Below, piece by piece: positions 44,138 to 53,842 of a stretch of 64,000 bases of DNA. This stretch comes from Formosa sp. Hel1_33_131 (GTDB lineage: Bacteria > Bacteroidota > Bacteroidia > Flavobacteriales > Flavobacteriaceae): positions 124,001 through 188,000 of the forward strand of contig CATEFX010000019.1 of the NCBI GenBank assembly GCA_949499105.1. Reading direction: 5' to 3'. The notes beneath the pieces are model-generated. The model was not told the DNA's origin and ran no database searches. It saw only the letters and a list, made by a program, of their open reading frames with translations. Both the position numbers and the translations under genes were made by a program. How positions within the stretch are numbered: position 1 is the first letter of the stretch; every line of letters begins with the position of its first letter.

Positions 44138-45079
44138 TCAAGATTCGTTTTCTTTTAAATCCTTAATAATCGCTGGTAATTTACGAAGCAACGCTAATTC
44201 TTTGAGTTTTGCGCGGGACTCTTCTACAGGCGTTCCAAAATAAGTTTTTCCACCTTCTACAGATTTGGTGACTCCGGTTTGTCCCAAAATAACTGCTTTG
44301 GTTCCAATGGTAATTCCACTATTGGTTCCGACTTGTCCCCAAATCGTCACCTCATCTTCTAGGATACAACACCCCGCAATTCCTGACTGGGACGCAATAA
44401 GACATTTTTTTCCTATGATGGTGTCATGCCCCACTTGAATCAGGTTATCCAATTTAGAACCTGCACCAATGGTTGTATCGCCAGTAACCCCGCGGTCAAT
44501 AGTACATGAAGCCCCAATATGAACGTCATTTTTAATCACTACACGCCCACTGGAAAGTAACTGATCATAGCCTTCAGGGCGTTTTTTATAATAAAAGGCG
44601 TTTCCACCCAACACAGTCCCCGATTGAATGACCACATTATCACCAATAATCGTATCGTCAAAAATACTCACATTGGCATGGATCAGCGTGTTTTGACCGA
44701 TTTCTACATTGTTTCCAATAAAACAGTTGGGTTGAATGATCGTCCCCTCACCAATCTTAGCAGACTCTGAAATTACTTTTGAAGATGCTTGAAACGGTTT
44801 GAAATGCGTGGTCAGTTTATTAAAATCTCTAAAAGGATCGTCAGAAATTAATAAGGCTTTCCCCTCTGGACAATCCACATTTTTATTAATAAGTACCACA
44901 GTTGCCTTCGAAGAAAGTGCTTTGTCATAATATTTTGGATGGTCTACAAAAACAATATCTCCGGCGGTTACCACATGAATTTCATTCATACCAAGCACTT
45001 CAAATGAAGAATCACCAACATACTCGCAATCAATCAGCGATGCAATCTCTTTAAGGGTGTGCGGCTGAATAAATTTCAT
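44138..45079 (-). CDS. Second LpxD-like N-acyltransferase
   Basis: Left-handed beta-helix acyltransferase of 313 residues, paralogue of the LpxD at 47.9-48.9 kb. The N-terminal uridine-binding domain (LKEIASLIDCEYVGDSSFEV) is followed by hexapeptide repeats from about residue 100. The active-site His region reads LIQVGHDTIIGKKCLIASQ, matching [10 protein letters not shown] of the other copy, so the catalytic His is kept. Acceptor or acyl preference may differ. Gap to efp is one base. Confidence 0.85.
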   Translation of the reverse strand: MKFIQPHTLKEIASLIDCEYVGDSSFEVLGMNEIHVVTAGDIVFVDHPKYYDKALSSKATVVLINKNVDCPEGKALLISDDPFRDFNKLTTHFKPFQASSKVISESAKIGEGTIIQPNCFIGNNVEIGQNTLIHANVSIFDDTIIGDNVVIQSGTVLGGNAFYYKKRPEGYDQLLSSGRVVIKNDVHIGASCTIDRGVTGDTTIGAGSKLDNLIQVGHDTIIGKKCLIASQSGIAGCCILEDEVTIWGQVGTNSGITIGTKAVILGQTGVTKSVEGGKTYFGTPVEESRAKLKELALLRKLPAIIKDLKENES

Positions 45080-45080
45080 G

Positions 45081-45647
45081 TTATTCTTTAACTCTTTCTT
45101 TGTACGATCCTTTTGCGGTCTCTATTTTAATCTTATCCCCTTCATTGATAAACAAAGGCACCATCACGGTTGCACCTGTTTCAACAGTTGCTGGTTTGGT
45201 GGCATTGGTCGCTGTATTGCCTTTAATCCCTGGTTCGGTCGCTGTCACTTCCAAAACCACACTAGCTGGTAAATCGACTGAAAGCGGTGCGTTATCTTCT
45301 GTATTAATTAAAACAGTCACCACTTCACCTTCTTTCATTAAATCGGGACTGTCTAAAACGGCTTTTTGTAATTCAATTTGAGAATAATCGGCCGTATTCA
45401 TAAAATGAAAAGTTTCGCCATCGTTGTATAAAAATTGAAACTTGTGCGTCTCCACACGAACTTCTTCAATTTTATGTCCCGCAGAAAAGGTGTTATCAAT
45501 GACTTTTCCATTGGTCACACTTTTCATTTTGGTTCTAACAAACGCTGGACCTTTTCCAGGTTTTACGTGTAAAAACTCAATCACTTTAAAAATATCGTGG
45601 TTGTAATTAATACATAATCCATTTCTAATATCTGATGTACTTGCCAT
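45081..45647 (-). CDS. efp: Elongation factor P
   Basis: Rescues ribosomes stalled on polyproline. The 188-residue three-barrel protein has the conserved loop VKPGKGPAFVRTK with the lysine that is modified in many bacteria, and a C-terminal S1-like barrel ending with VPLFINEGDKIKIETAKGSY. It is embedded in the lipid A gene cluster between lpxA and the second lpxD, an arrangement seen in other Flavobacteriia. Confidence 0.95.
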   Translation of the reverse strand: MASTSDIRNGLCINYNHDIFKVIEFLHVKPGKGPAFVRTKMKSVTNGKVIDNTFSAGHKIEEVRVETHKFQFLYNDGETFHFMNTADYSQIELQKAVLDSPDLMKEGEVVTVLINTEDNAPLSVDLPASVVLEVTATEPGIKGNTATNATKPATVETGATVMVPLFINEGDKIKIETAKGSYKERVKE

Positions 45648-45654
45648 AGTTTAT

Positions 45655-46440
45655 TTAGTTTGATTTAAAATATCCTTTCATAATTCCACGATGTGAATTC
45701 TTGATGAATTGTAAAATCTCATCACGTTCTGGCGTGGCTTCCATCTCAGCTTCAATAATTTCTGCAGCTTGTGAGTTGTTATAATTTTTTTGGTAGAGTA
45801 ATCTATAAATGTTTTGAATTTCTCTAATTTTATCGGATGCAAATCCGCGACGTCTCAGACCAACTGAGTTTATTCCTACATAAGACAAAGGCTCACGGGC
45901 TGCTTTTACAAAAGGGGGAACATCTTTTCGAACTAAAGATCCACCAGTCACAAAGGCATGGTTTCCGATAGAACAAAATTGATGCACGGCAGTCATTCCT
46001 GCCAACACAACATGGTCGCCTACTGTGGTATGCCCTGCTAAGGTGCTATTGTTTGAAAAAATACAGTTATTTCCAACGGTACAATCATGAGCAATATGGC
46101 AATACGCCATAATCAAACAGTTATCGCCGATAACTGTTTTCATTTTATCGGTAGTCCCACGGTTAATGGTGACACATTCTCTGATTGTAACGTTATTTCC
46201 AATGACGACTGTGGTGTCTTCATCGTCATATTTAAGATCTTGCGGCATGGCTGAAATAACAGAGCCAGGAAAAATACTACAATTTTTACCAATACGCGCC
46301 CCTTCCATAATGGTCACATTAGATCCAATCCAAGTCCCTTCACCAATAACGACATTATTATTAATCGTCGTAAACGGCTCGATGACCACATTTTTGGCGA
46401 TTTTTGCACCAGGATGTACATATGCTAACGGTTGATTCAT
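45655..46440 (-). CDS. lpxA: UDP-N-acetylglucosamine O-acyltransferase LpxA
   Basis: First acylation of lipid A synthesis. The 261-residue beta-helix protein has hexapeptide repeats from the start (AYVHPGAKIAKNVVIEP), the catalytic His in YCHIAHDCTVGNN and the C-terminal helical region GLRRRGFASDKIREIQNIYR. Lies 7 bases before efp. Confidence 0.96.
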   Translation of the reverse strand: MNQPLAYVHPGAKIAKNVVIEPFTTINNNVVIGEGTWIGSNVTIMEGARIGKNCSIFPGSVISAMPQDLKYDDEDTTVVIGNNVTIRECVTINRGTTDKMKTVIGDNCLIMAYCHIAHDCTVGNNCIFSNNSTLAGHTTVGDHVVLAGMTAVHQFCSIGNHAFVTGGSLVRKDVPPFVKAAREPLSYVGINSVGLRRRGFASDKIREIQNIYRLLYQKNYNNSQAAEIIEAEMEATPERDEILQFIKNSHRGIMKGYFKSN

Positions 46441-46468
46441 TTTGTATTTTTTTTAATGTAAACTCGTG

Positions 46469-47872
46469 TTATTTAACTTTAGATATTTGCGCCATTAATT
46501 CGGCTTCTGCACATAATTTCCCATTGGCATAGGCATAGCCTTGCATGTGACATATCCCTCTTCTTATTGGGGATATTAAGGAACAACTAAATATTAAGGT
46601 ATCGCCAGGGACGACTTTTTGTTTAAACTTCACATTATCCATTTTCATGAAAAACGTTAAATAGTTTTCTGGATCTGGTACGGTATTTAAAACCAGGATC
46701 CCACCTGTTTGGGCCATTGCTTCTACAATTAAAACACCAGGCATGACGGGAGCCCCCGGAAAATGTCCGACAAAAAAGGACTCATTCATTGTGACATTCT
46801 TTGAACCGATGACATGATTTGGCGATAACTCATAGACCTTATCTAGGAATAAAAATGGAGGTCGGTGCGGAAGCATGTCCATAATAGCATTGACATCCAT
46901 TAAAGGCGCTTGATTCAAATCTATATTTGGAACGTTATTACGACGTTCCAATTTAATTATTTTAGATATTTTTTTTGCGAATTGGGTGTTTACAAAATGA
47001 CCGGGTTTATTCGCAATAACTTTGCCTTGAATTCGAGTTCCAATCAGTGCCAAATCGCCAATCACATCCAATAATTTGTGACGGGCCGCTTCGTTCGGAT
47101 AATGTAATGTAAGGTTGTCTAAAATTCCATTTGATTTCACTTTAATAGAATCTTTATTAAACGCTACTTTTAAACGTTGCATGGTTTCTTCAGACAAGGG
47201 CTTGTCAACATACACAATCGCATTATTTAAATCCCCTCCTTTTATCAATCCATTTTCTAGCAACATTTCAAGTTCGTGTAAAAAACTAAATGTTCGAGAA
47301 TCTGAAATATCTTTTTTAAAGTTTGAAAGATGTTGTAAGGTCGCATTCTGAGTCCCAAGCACTTTGGTGCCAAAATCGACCATTGTGGTAACCTGATATT
47401 CATCGGAAGGAATGATGGTGATCTCACTACCCGACTCTTCATCGATATAAGAAATAACGTCTTTAACAACAAAGACTTCTCTAAAAGCATCGAGTTCCTG
47501 AATTCCTGCAGTTTCTAAGGCTTCTATGAAATACTTCGAAGACCCATCCATAATTGGAGGTTCAGAAGTACTTAATTCAATAATGACATTATCAATTTCT
47601 AAACCGACAAGGGCTGCTAACACATGTTCACATGTTTGGATCGTGACTCCATTTTTTTCTAAACAGGTACCTCGTTGAGTATTCGTTACAAGATTGGCAT
47701 CGGCTTTTATAATAGGAGCGCCTTCTAAGTCTATTCGTCTAAAAGAATAGCCACTATTAATTTCAGCGGGTAGAAAATTTAGCTCTACCTCTAAACCTGT
47801 ATGAAGACCGACTCCTGTTAAAGATACTTTTTTAGAAATGGTGGTTTGTTTGGATTCGGTTTTAAAGATCAT
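46469..47872 (-). CDS. lpxC/fabZ: Bifunctional LpxC deacetylase / FabZ dehydratase
   Basis: Fusion typical of Bacteroidota, 467 residues. The LpxC part (about 1-305) has the zinc and catalytic motifs [22 protein letters not shown] and [14 protein letters not shown]. The FabZ part (about 320-467) has [11 protein letters not shown] and [20 protein letters not shown]. LpxC commits UDP-acyl-GlcNAc to lipid A; FabZ dehydrates 3-hydroxyacyl-ACP, so the fusion joins competing branches of the same acyl pool. Start overlaps the lpxD stop (ATGA). Confidence 0.97.
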   Translation of the reverse strand: MIFKTESKQTTISKKVSLTGVGLHTGLEVELNFLPAEINSGYSFRRIDLEGAPIIKADANLVTNTQRGTCLEKNGVTIQTCEHVLAALVGLEIDNVIIELSTSEPPIMDGSSKYFIEALETAGIQELDAFREVFVVKDVISYIDEESGSEITIIPSDEYQVTTMVDFGTKVLGTQNATLQHLSNFKKDISDSRTFSFLHELEMLLENGLIKGGDLNNAIVYVDKPLSEETMQRLKVAFNKDSIKVKSNGILDNLTLHYPNEAARHKLLDVIGDLALIGTRIQGKVIANKPGHFVNTQFAKKISKIIKLERRNNVPNIDLNQAPLMDVNAIMDMLPHRPPFLFLDKVYELSPNHVIGSKNVTMNESFFVGHFPGAPVMPGVLIVEAMAQTGGILVLNTVPDPENYLTFFMKMDNVKFKQKVVPGDTLIFSCSLISPIRRGICHMQGYAYANGKLCAEAELMAQISKVK

Positions 47873-48891
47873 TTTTTAAGGTTTTTTTGTAGGGATTGTA
47901 TATCGTTTACTAACTTAGGGAAATTTTTGAAATGAACATACGACTTATTATAGTCTAAATTACTAAATGCAGGGGTTCCGTTAATGATTTCATTAGATTT
48001 CACACTTTTTGTAACTCCGGACTGCCCAACTATTTTAACATTATCTCCGATAGTGATATGCCCAGCAATTCCGACTTGACCGCCAATTTGGCAATTTGCG
48101 CCAATTTTTGTCGATCCCGCAATGCCTGTTTGGGCGGCAATAACAGTGTTTTCTCCAATGACTACATTATGGGCAACCTGAATTTGATTATCGAGCTTCA
48201 CGCCTTTTCTAATAATAGTAGAACCTAAGGTTGCACGATCAATGGTCGTCGCCGCACCGATATCAACACCATCTTCTAAAATGACATTTCCAATTTGAGG
48301 TATTTTTTTATATTCACCATTTTCATCCGATGAAAACCCAAATCCATCCGCACCAATAATGGCACCCGAATTTATATAACAGTGTGATCCAATCTCACAA
48401 TCAGAATAGACTTTAACGCCCGCAAACAAGGTCGTATTGGACTTTATTTTGACATTATCTCCAATAAACGTATTGGGATGAATTTTTACATGATCGCCAA
48501 TCACCACATTTTCTCCTATATGAGAAAACGCACCAATATAGACTTCTTTACCATAAGACGCCGTTTGTGAAATATAGACAGGCGATTCAATACCTACTTT
48601 GTTATTTTTAGCAAAATTATAATACTCTAGGAGTTTTGTAAATGCATTGTAAGCATTTTCAACCTTAATTAATGTTGGATTGATCTCATTTTCAGACACA
48701 AAATCATGATTAACAATCGCAATAGAAGCTTCGGTTGTATATATGAATGAGGTGTATTTTGGATTTGATAAAAAGGTAAGTGACCCTGGAATACCTTCTT
48801 CAATTTTAGAAAGCGTGTGGACTTCAACATCCGGATTCCCTACAATTTCTCCATTTAATATCTCTGCTATTTGAGTGGCTGTGAATTTCAT
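47869..48891 (-). CDS. lpxD: UDP-3-O-acylglucosamine N-acyltransferase LpxD
   Basis: Third acyl step of lipid A synthesis, 340 residues from the ATG at 48891; the track start at 48900 is TTG. N-terminal uridine-binding domain ([16 protein letters not shown]), hexapeptide beta-helix, catalytic His in [20 protein letters not shown], and a C-terminal helix. Translationally coupled to lpxC/fabZ through ATGA. Confidence 0.95.
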   Translation of the reverse strand: MKFTATQIAEILNGEIVGNPDVEVHTLSKIEEGIPGSLTFLSNPKYTSFIYTTEASIAIVNHDFVSENEINPTLIKVENAYNAFTKLLEYYNFAKNNKVGIESPVYISQTASYGKEVYIGAFSHIGENVVIGDHVKIHPNTFIGDNVKIKSNTTLFAGVKVYSDCEIGSHCYINSGAIIGADGFGFSSDENGEYKKIPQIGNVILEDGVDIGAATTIDRATLGSTIIRKGVKLDNQIQVAHNVVIGENTVIAAQTGIAGSTKIGANCQIGGQVGIAGHITIGDNVKIVGQSGVTKSVKSNEIINGTPAFSNLDYNKSYVHFKNFPKLVNDIQSLQKNLKK

Positions 48892-48915
48892 TATTTGCAA
48901 AAGTAAAAAAAATTA

Positions 48916-50145
48916 TCAAAGAACATCCTTTGGAAAGCATATATAATACTTTGAAACTGTTTTAGACAGCACTTTCGATGAGAGGTGATCGGATGCTTTT
49001 AAGATATCTTTAATTTTTCCGTTTTTATATAAGATTTTAAGTCCTCCCTGTTCGGGGTTGTACGCCAAATTATCAACACGGCCATGAAACACAAAATAAG
49101 AGGCTTCATTGGCGTTTAACGTATATTTTAAGGCTAGATCTTGTTTCAATGCTTCCACTTTAGATTCAGAAACAGGGTTGTTTTTAAATTTTATTTTTAA
49201 TAAGGTTCTATTTAAGATCATTTTAGAAAGATGACTTAACACAAAATCATCGTGAAATTGCCAAGATTTTAAAGCCGACATTAAATCATAATCATCCAGT
49301 AATGAAAATTGATTCAAAGCCGTTTCATCAAAATTAGCTTGATTTGAGGCCGAATGTAAAAAAAAACTTAGTGCAGAACTCGCTTCTAAATGCATTCCAT
49401 TTTGGGTTAAATCTTTTGCGCGCCTCAAAACACCCATCAGCATTTGTTCGGCCACTAAACTTGTTTTATGAAGATATACTTGCCAGTACATAAGGCGTCT
49501 GGCAGTTAAAAATTTTTCAATTGAATAAATGCCTTTTTCTTCAATAACCAATTCATCATCCACAACATTCATCATAGAGATAAGGCGTTCACTATTAATG
49601 TTTCCTTCTGAAACCCCTGTATAAAAACTATCTCTTTTAAGGTAATCAGAACGATCAATATCTAACTGCCCAGAAATAAGTTGACCAAAAAACATACGAC
49701 TATACTCGCCTTTAAACATTGAAATAGCGGTTTCAAGCGCGCCTTTAAATTCTACATTTAAAGCTTCCATAAATTTTAATGAAATGGACTCATGACTAAT
49801 ATTTTCTACAATGCTATGTTCCATGGCATGACTAAACGGCCCATGACCAATATCATGCAATAAAATGGCGATATATAAGCCGTTTTCTTCAGTGTCAGAA
49901 ATTTGAACCCCTTTAAACCTTAAGATTCGAACTGCATTTTGCATTAAATGTAAGCACCCTAAAGCATGATGAAATCGCGTGTGATGGGCACCAGGGTATA
50001 CCAAGTAGGATAATCCCATCTGAGAGATGCGACGCAATCGCTGAAAATACTTATGAGCAATTAAATCAAAAATTAATGTGTTCGGGATTGTAATAAATCC
50101 GTAAATTGGATCGTTAAATATTTTAAGCTTGTTGTTCGTATTCAA
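48916..50145 (-). CDS. HD domain phosphohydrolase (dGTPase-like)
   Basis: Metal-dependent phosphohydrolase of 409 residues. The HD motifs are clear: RISQMG...YPGAHHTRFHHALG (first His cluster), LLHDIGHGPFSHAMEH (HD) and the later QLDIDRSDYLKRDS. Closest in pattern to the dNTP triphosphohydrolase/SAMHD1-like family; substrate not proven. The start codon is TTG at 50145, with an in-frame stop three codons upstream, so no other start is available. Gap of about 24 bases to lpxD. Confidence 0.88.
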   Translation of the reverse strand: MNTNNKLKIFNDPIYGFITIPNTLIFDLIAHKYFQRLRRISQMGLSYLVYPGAHHTRFHHALGCLHLMQNAVRILRFKGVQISDTEENGLYIAILLHDIGHGPFSHAMEHSIVENISHESISLKFMEALNVEFKGALETAISMFKGEYSRMFFGQLISGQLDIDRSDYLKRDSFYTGVSEGNINSERLISMMNVVDDELVIEEKGIYSIEKFLTARRLMYWQVYLHKTSLVAEQMLMGVLRRAKDLTQNGMHLEASSALSFFLHSASNQANFDETALNQFSLLDDYDLMSALKSWQFHDDFVLSHLSKMILNRTLLKIKFKNNPVSESKVEALKQDLALKYTLNANEASYFVFHGRVDNLAYNPEQGGLKILYKNGKIKDILKASDHLSSKVLSKTVSKYYICFPKDVL

Positions 50146-50247
50146 ACTTTATAGTGTTAAATTTACATTTTAAACTTTCTTTGAAAGCCTTACGATGTAA
50201 AAGTACTAAAATGAAAGGACTTCTATTCTTAACTAAACATATAATAC

Positions 50248-51798
50248 ATGAGTACTATTAATATTTTATGGGTCGATGATGAAATTGAGTTCTTAAAACC
50301 TCATATCATATTCTTAGAACAAAAAAACTACAATGTGACCCCTTGTCAAAGCGGAACGGAAGCGCTTAACCTTATTAGAGAACATGATTTTGACATTGTC
50401 TTTTTAGATGAAAACATGCCTGGATTATCTGGTTTGGAAACGCTGTCTGAACTCAAAGAAATAAAAGCGACCCTTCCAGTGGTTATGATTACCAAAAGTG
50501 AAGAAGAATATATCATGGAAGATGCGATCGGTAATAAGATTGCCGATTATTTGATCAAACCTGTAAATCCGAATCAAATTCTATTATCACTAAAAAAGAA
50601 TTTGGATCATACCCGATTAGTTTCAGAAAAAACATCGTCTAATTACTTACAAGAATTTCGTAAAATTTCTATGAATTTAAATGATGTAAATTCATTTGAA
50701 GAATGGGAACAATTGTATAAAAAAATTGTGTTTTGGGAGTTGGAATTAGAAGCTTCCAACGATGCTGCGATGCCTGAAATATTAGACGCTCAGAAAACTG
50801 AAGCGAATCATCAATTTGGTCGATTTATTGAAAAATATTACCCAACATGGTTCGAAGATCATCAAGCACCTGTCATGTCGCACACTCTATTTAAAGAGAA
50901 AATAGCGAACGAACTAAGCGCCCATCAACCAACCTTACTCATTGTGATTGATAATTTAAGGTACGACCAGTGGAAAACTCTCGAGCCTACCGTTAATACT
51001 TATTACAAAACACAAGAAGAAAGCCTGTATTTCAGCATCCTACCAACGGCTACACAGTATGCTAGAAACGCCCTATTTTCTGGACTTATGCCCAGTGAAA
51101 TGCAAAAATTATTTCCACAATATTGGAAAAATGATACCGAAGAAGGTGGGAAAAATTTATTTGAGGCCGAGTTTTTAGAAGCACAATTAAAACGCTTGGG
51201 ATTATCGCATTTGACCCATGAATATATAAAAATCACAAACTTAAAAGCGGGTCAAAAATTATCGGAGAACTTTAAGACCAAAGCCAAAAACGACTTAACT
51301 GTTTTGGTGTATAATTTTGTAGATATGTTGTCGCATGCTAAAACCGAAATGGAAGTTCTTAAAGAACTTGCTTCCAATGATAAAGGGTATAGATCATTGA
51401 CTAAAAGTTGGTTTCAAAATTCACCCCTATTAGAAATTATTAAACAAGCCAAAGAACTTAATTTTAAACTCATCATCACCACTGATCACGGGACTATCAA
51501 TGTTAAAAACCCTTCTAAGGTGGTCGGAAATAAAGACACCAGCCTTAACCTTCGCTACAAAACAGGGCGAAGTTTATCATATCAAGACAAAGATGTTTTG
51601 GCTGTAAAAGATCCAAAATCAATTCACCTCCCCTCTTTGGCTATGAATAGCTCATTTATTTTTGCAAAAGATAATTTGTTTTTTGCGTATCCAAATAATT
51701 ACAATTATTATGTAAATTATTTCAGAAACACCTATCAGCATGGCGGGATATCTTTGGAAGAAGTCATCATTCCTTTCGTCGTTTTAAATCCTCGATAA
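50248..51798 (+). CDS. porX: PorX: response regulator with PglZ-type phosphatase domain
   Basis: Regulator of the type IX secretion system. Receiver domain (1-120) has acidic WVDDE, phospho-acceptor Asp in IVFLDENMPG (about 54) and KP in LIKPVNP. A linker leads to a PglZ/alkaline phosphatase-fold domain (about 200-516) with LLIVIDNLRYDQW, PTATQYARNALF and the metal site TTDHGTINVKNPS. This matches PorX of Flavobacterium/Porphyromonas, which binds cyclic oligonucleotides and acts with PorY and SigP. Starts the plus-strand run porX-tsaE-ald. Confidence 0.93.
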   Translation: MSTINILWVDDEIEFLKPHIIFLEQKNYNVTPCQSGTEALNLIREHDFDIVFLDENMPGLSGLETLSELKEIKATLPVVMITKSEEEYIMEDAIGNKIADYLIKPVNPNQILLSLKKNLDHTRLVSEKTSSNYLQEFRKISMNLNDVNSFEEWEQLYKKIVFWELELEASNDAAMPEILDAQKTEANHQFGRFIEKYYPTWFEDHQAPVMSHTLFKEKIANELSAHQPTLLIVIDNLRYDQWKTLEPTVNTYYKTQEESLYFSILPTATQYARNALFSGLMPSEMQKLFPQYWKNDTEEGGKNLFEAEFLEAQLKRLGLSHLTHEYIKITNLKAGQKLSENFKTKAKNDLTVLVYNFVDMLSHAKTEMEVLKELASNDKGYRSLTKSWFQNSPLLEIIKQAKELNFKLIITTDHGTINVKNPSKVVGNKDTSLNLRYKTGRSLSYQDKDVLAVKDPKSIHLPSLAMNSSFIFAKDNLFFAYPNNYNYYVNYFRNTYQHGGISLEEVIIPFVVLNPR

Positions 51799-51799
51799 T

Positions 51800-52243
51800 A
51801 TGACTCAAGAATTACGATTCAATCTCAATGAACTTTCTGATGTAGCACAAACAGTTCTAAAAAATGTGCAATCAAAAACGCTTTTATTTTATGGCGATAT
51901 GGGTGCTGGAAAAACCACGCTAATTAGTGCAATTGTTAAAGAATTAGGTGGCATTGACAAAACGTCTAGTCCTACATTTTCAATTGTAAATGAATATAAA
52001 GTAAAAAACGACAGCGTTTATCATTTTGACTTCTATAGGCTCAAAAATCAATATGAAGCGTTGGACATGGGAATTGAAGATTATTTTTGTTCTGGATCTT
52101 GGAATTTTCTTGAATGGCCCGATAAAATTCATGACTTACTGCCTCCAAATATATCTATTTTAGAATTATCGGTTGCTGACGATGGGACGAGGATTCTCAA
52201 ACTATCAGAAAAGATACTTTCTGATGAAAGATCAAAAATATAG
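51800..52243 (+). CDS. tsaE: tRNA threonylcarbamoyladenosine biosynthesis ATPase TsaE
   Basis: ATPase needed for t6A37 modification of ANN-decoding tRNAs with TsaB and TsaD. The 147-residue protein shows Walker A (FYGDMGAGKTTL), SSPTFSIVNEYKV, YHFDFYRL and the FLEWPDKI segment, all family hallmarks. One base separates it from the porX stop, so the two are cotranscribed. Confidence 0.95.
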   Translation: MTQELRFNLNELSDVAQTVLKNVQSKTLLFYGDMGAGKTTLISAIVKELGGIDKTSSPTFSIVNEYKVKNDSVYHFDFYRLKNQYEALDMGIEDYFCSGSWNFLEWPDKIHDLLPPNISILELSVADDGTRILKLSEKILSDERSKI

Positions 52244-52273
52244 TTGTAAATTAGTTACTTTATACTTAGCATT

Positions 52274-53473
52274 ATGCATGAACCAATTTCACCATTTACT
52301 AGAGAACAACTGCTCCCAAAAGAAGAAACTTTAGAGATTTCTAAAGAAAAAGGAGCGTTGTTTATTGGAATCCCAAAAGAAACATCTTTTCAAGAAAAAA
52401 GAGTCTGTCTAACACCCGATGCGGTATCTGCATTGACAAGTAATGGACATCGAGTATTGATTGAATCAGGAGCCGGAGAAAATGCCTGTTTTGAAGATCA
52501 TGAATACAGCGAAGCGGGCGCTGAAATTTCCAGAGATCGAGCAAAGGTCTTTGCATGTCCAACAATCCTAAAGGTTGAACCCCCTACCCTAGAGGAAATC
52601 TCAATGTTAAATCCACAAACACTTTTAATTTCTGCGCTTCAGTTAAAGATGCAGGATAAGGACTATTTTAAAAAGCTTGCCGAAAAACGCATCACAGCCT
52701 TAGGTTTTGAGTTTATTAGAGATCAAGATGGCGATGTGCCAGCAGTTCGACAATTGAGTGAAATTGCGGGTTCTGCTTCTATTTTAATTGCGTCCGAAAT
52801 CATGTCGATCACCAATGAAGGTAACGGGCTTATGTTTGGAAATATTAGCGGGGTTCCTCCGACTGAAGTCGTTATTATTGGCGCTGGAACCGTTGGTGAA
52901 TTTGCGGCGCGATCTGCGATAGGATTAGGGGCTAATGTGCGTGTGTTTGACAATTCAATTACAAAACTTCGCAGCCTTCAAGCCAATATTGGTCGTACCA
53001 TATACACCTCCACCATGCAGCCCAAAAACCTTCAGAAAGCACTCATGCGGTGCGATGTTGCTATTGGCGCCGCAAAAGGAAAAAATAGAGCGCCTATATT
53101 GGTGAACGAAGCATTGGTTGAACAAATGAAAACGGGCGCCATCATCATAGACGTTAGTATTGATATGGGCGGCTGTTTTGAAACAAGTGAAGTCACATCT
53201 CATGACAAACCAACCTTTGTGAAGCACGATGTGATTCATTATTGTGTGCCTAATATCCCTGCGAGATATGCTCGAACCTCCTCAGTATCAATTAGTAATA
53301 TATTCACCCCTTACCTTTTAAAAATTGCTGAAGATGGGGGTATAGAAAATTCCCTACGATTTGATAAGGGATTAAAAAATGGATTGTACTTTTACCACGG
53401 CATTTTAACGAATAAATCTGTGGCCGATTGGTTTGATTTAGACTACAGTGATGTCAATCTTTTAATCTTTTAA
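52274..53473 (+). CDS. ald: Alanine dehydrogenase
   Basis: NAD-dependent interconversion of alanine and pyruvate plus ammonium. It has the AlaDH/PNT N-terminal domain (IGIPKETSFQEKRVCLTPDAV), pyruvate-binding blocks (ALGFEFI) and the Rossmann site VVIIGAGTVGEFAARSAIGLGA. It is 399 residues with an N-terminal extension of about 25 residues before the conserved start, longer than the usual enzyme. Follows tsaE by 30 bases. Confidence 0.92.
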   Translation: MHEPISPFTREQLLPKEETLEISKEKGALFIGIPKETSFQEKRVCLTPDAVSALTSNGHRVLIESGAGENACFEDHEYSEAGAEISRDRAKVFACPTILKVEPPTLEEISMLNPQTLLISALQLKMQDKDYFKKLAEKRITALGFEFIRDQDGDVPAVRQLSEIAGSASILIASEIMSITNEGNGLMFGNISGVPPTEVVIIGAGTVGEFAARSAIGLGANVRVFDNSITKLRSLQANIGRTIYTSTMQPKNLQKALMRCDVAIGAAKGKNRAPILVNEALVEQMKTGAIIIDVSIDMGGCFETSEVTSHDKPTFVKHDVIHYCVPNIPARYARTSSVSISNIFTPYLLKIAEDGGIENSLRFDKGLKNGLYFYHGILTNKSVADWFDLDYSDVNLLIF

Positions 53474-53482
53474 AATTAGTAC

Positions 53483-53842
53483 ATGAAAATTGTTCACCGT
53501 TTTGGCTTCTACTTAGGAGGCTTTTCTATAGGCTTAGTCTTTTTAATGTTTTTTTTGAGTGGAAAAAAAACAAGCTGTGCTTATGGGCCCGATGCACGGG
53601 TTTTGAAAAATATTCAAACCAAAAGTATTCAATACTCTGAATCCGTTCAGGAGCAGCTAAATTCTAATAAAATTGATACGTTAACGCTGAATTCTATCTT
53701 TAAAGGCGCAGATATCAATTTTGGGAAAAGTGACACCAAGTCAGTCCCTTGCAGAACCTATTACGTTGAAAATAAAAAGTACGATTTGATTGTTGAAAAC
53801 TGTGAGCGATACGCGCGTTTCAAAACACTGATCATCCATTAG
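53483..53842 (+). CDS. DUF4258 domain protein with N-terminal membrane anchor
   Basis: A 119-residue protein with one N-terminal membrane helix (about 8-26, FYLGGFSIGLVFLMFFLSG) and a C-terminal half of DUF4258 type. Conserved pattern: SCAYGPDARVLKNI and GKSDTKSVPCRTYYV. No enzyme motif. Nine bases after ald, on the same strand, so likely in that transcript. Its end overlaps the convergent proline dehydrogenase gene by 4 bases. Confidence 0.75.
   Translation: MKIVHRFGFYLGGFSIGLVFLMFFLSGKKTSCAYGPDARVLKNIQTKSIQYSESVQEQLNSNKIDTLTLNSIFKGADINFGKSDTKSVPCRTYYVENKKYDLIVENCERYARFKTLIIH

Noticed and set aside
45078-45272. Plus-strand ORFs opposite efp and the other lpx cluster genes
   Set aside because: Antisense shadows of strongly conserved genes.
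50248-51798. PorX as part of a BREX-like system because of its PglZ fold
   Set aside because: The receiver plus PglZ architecture is the type IX secretion regulator; no brx genes are present.
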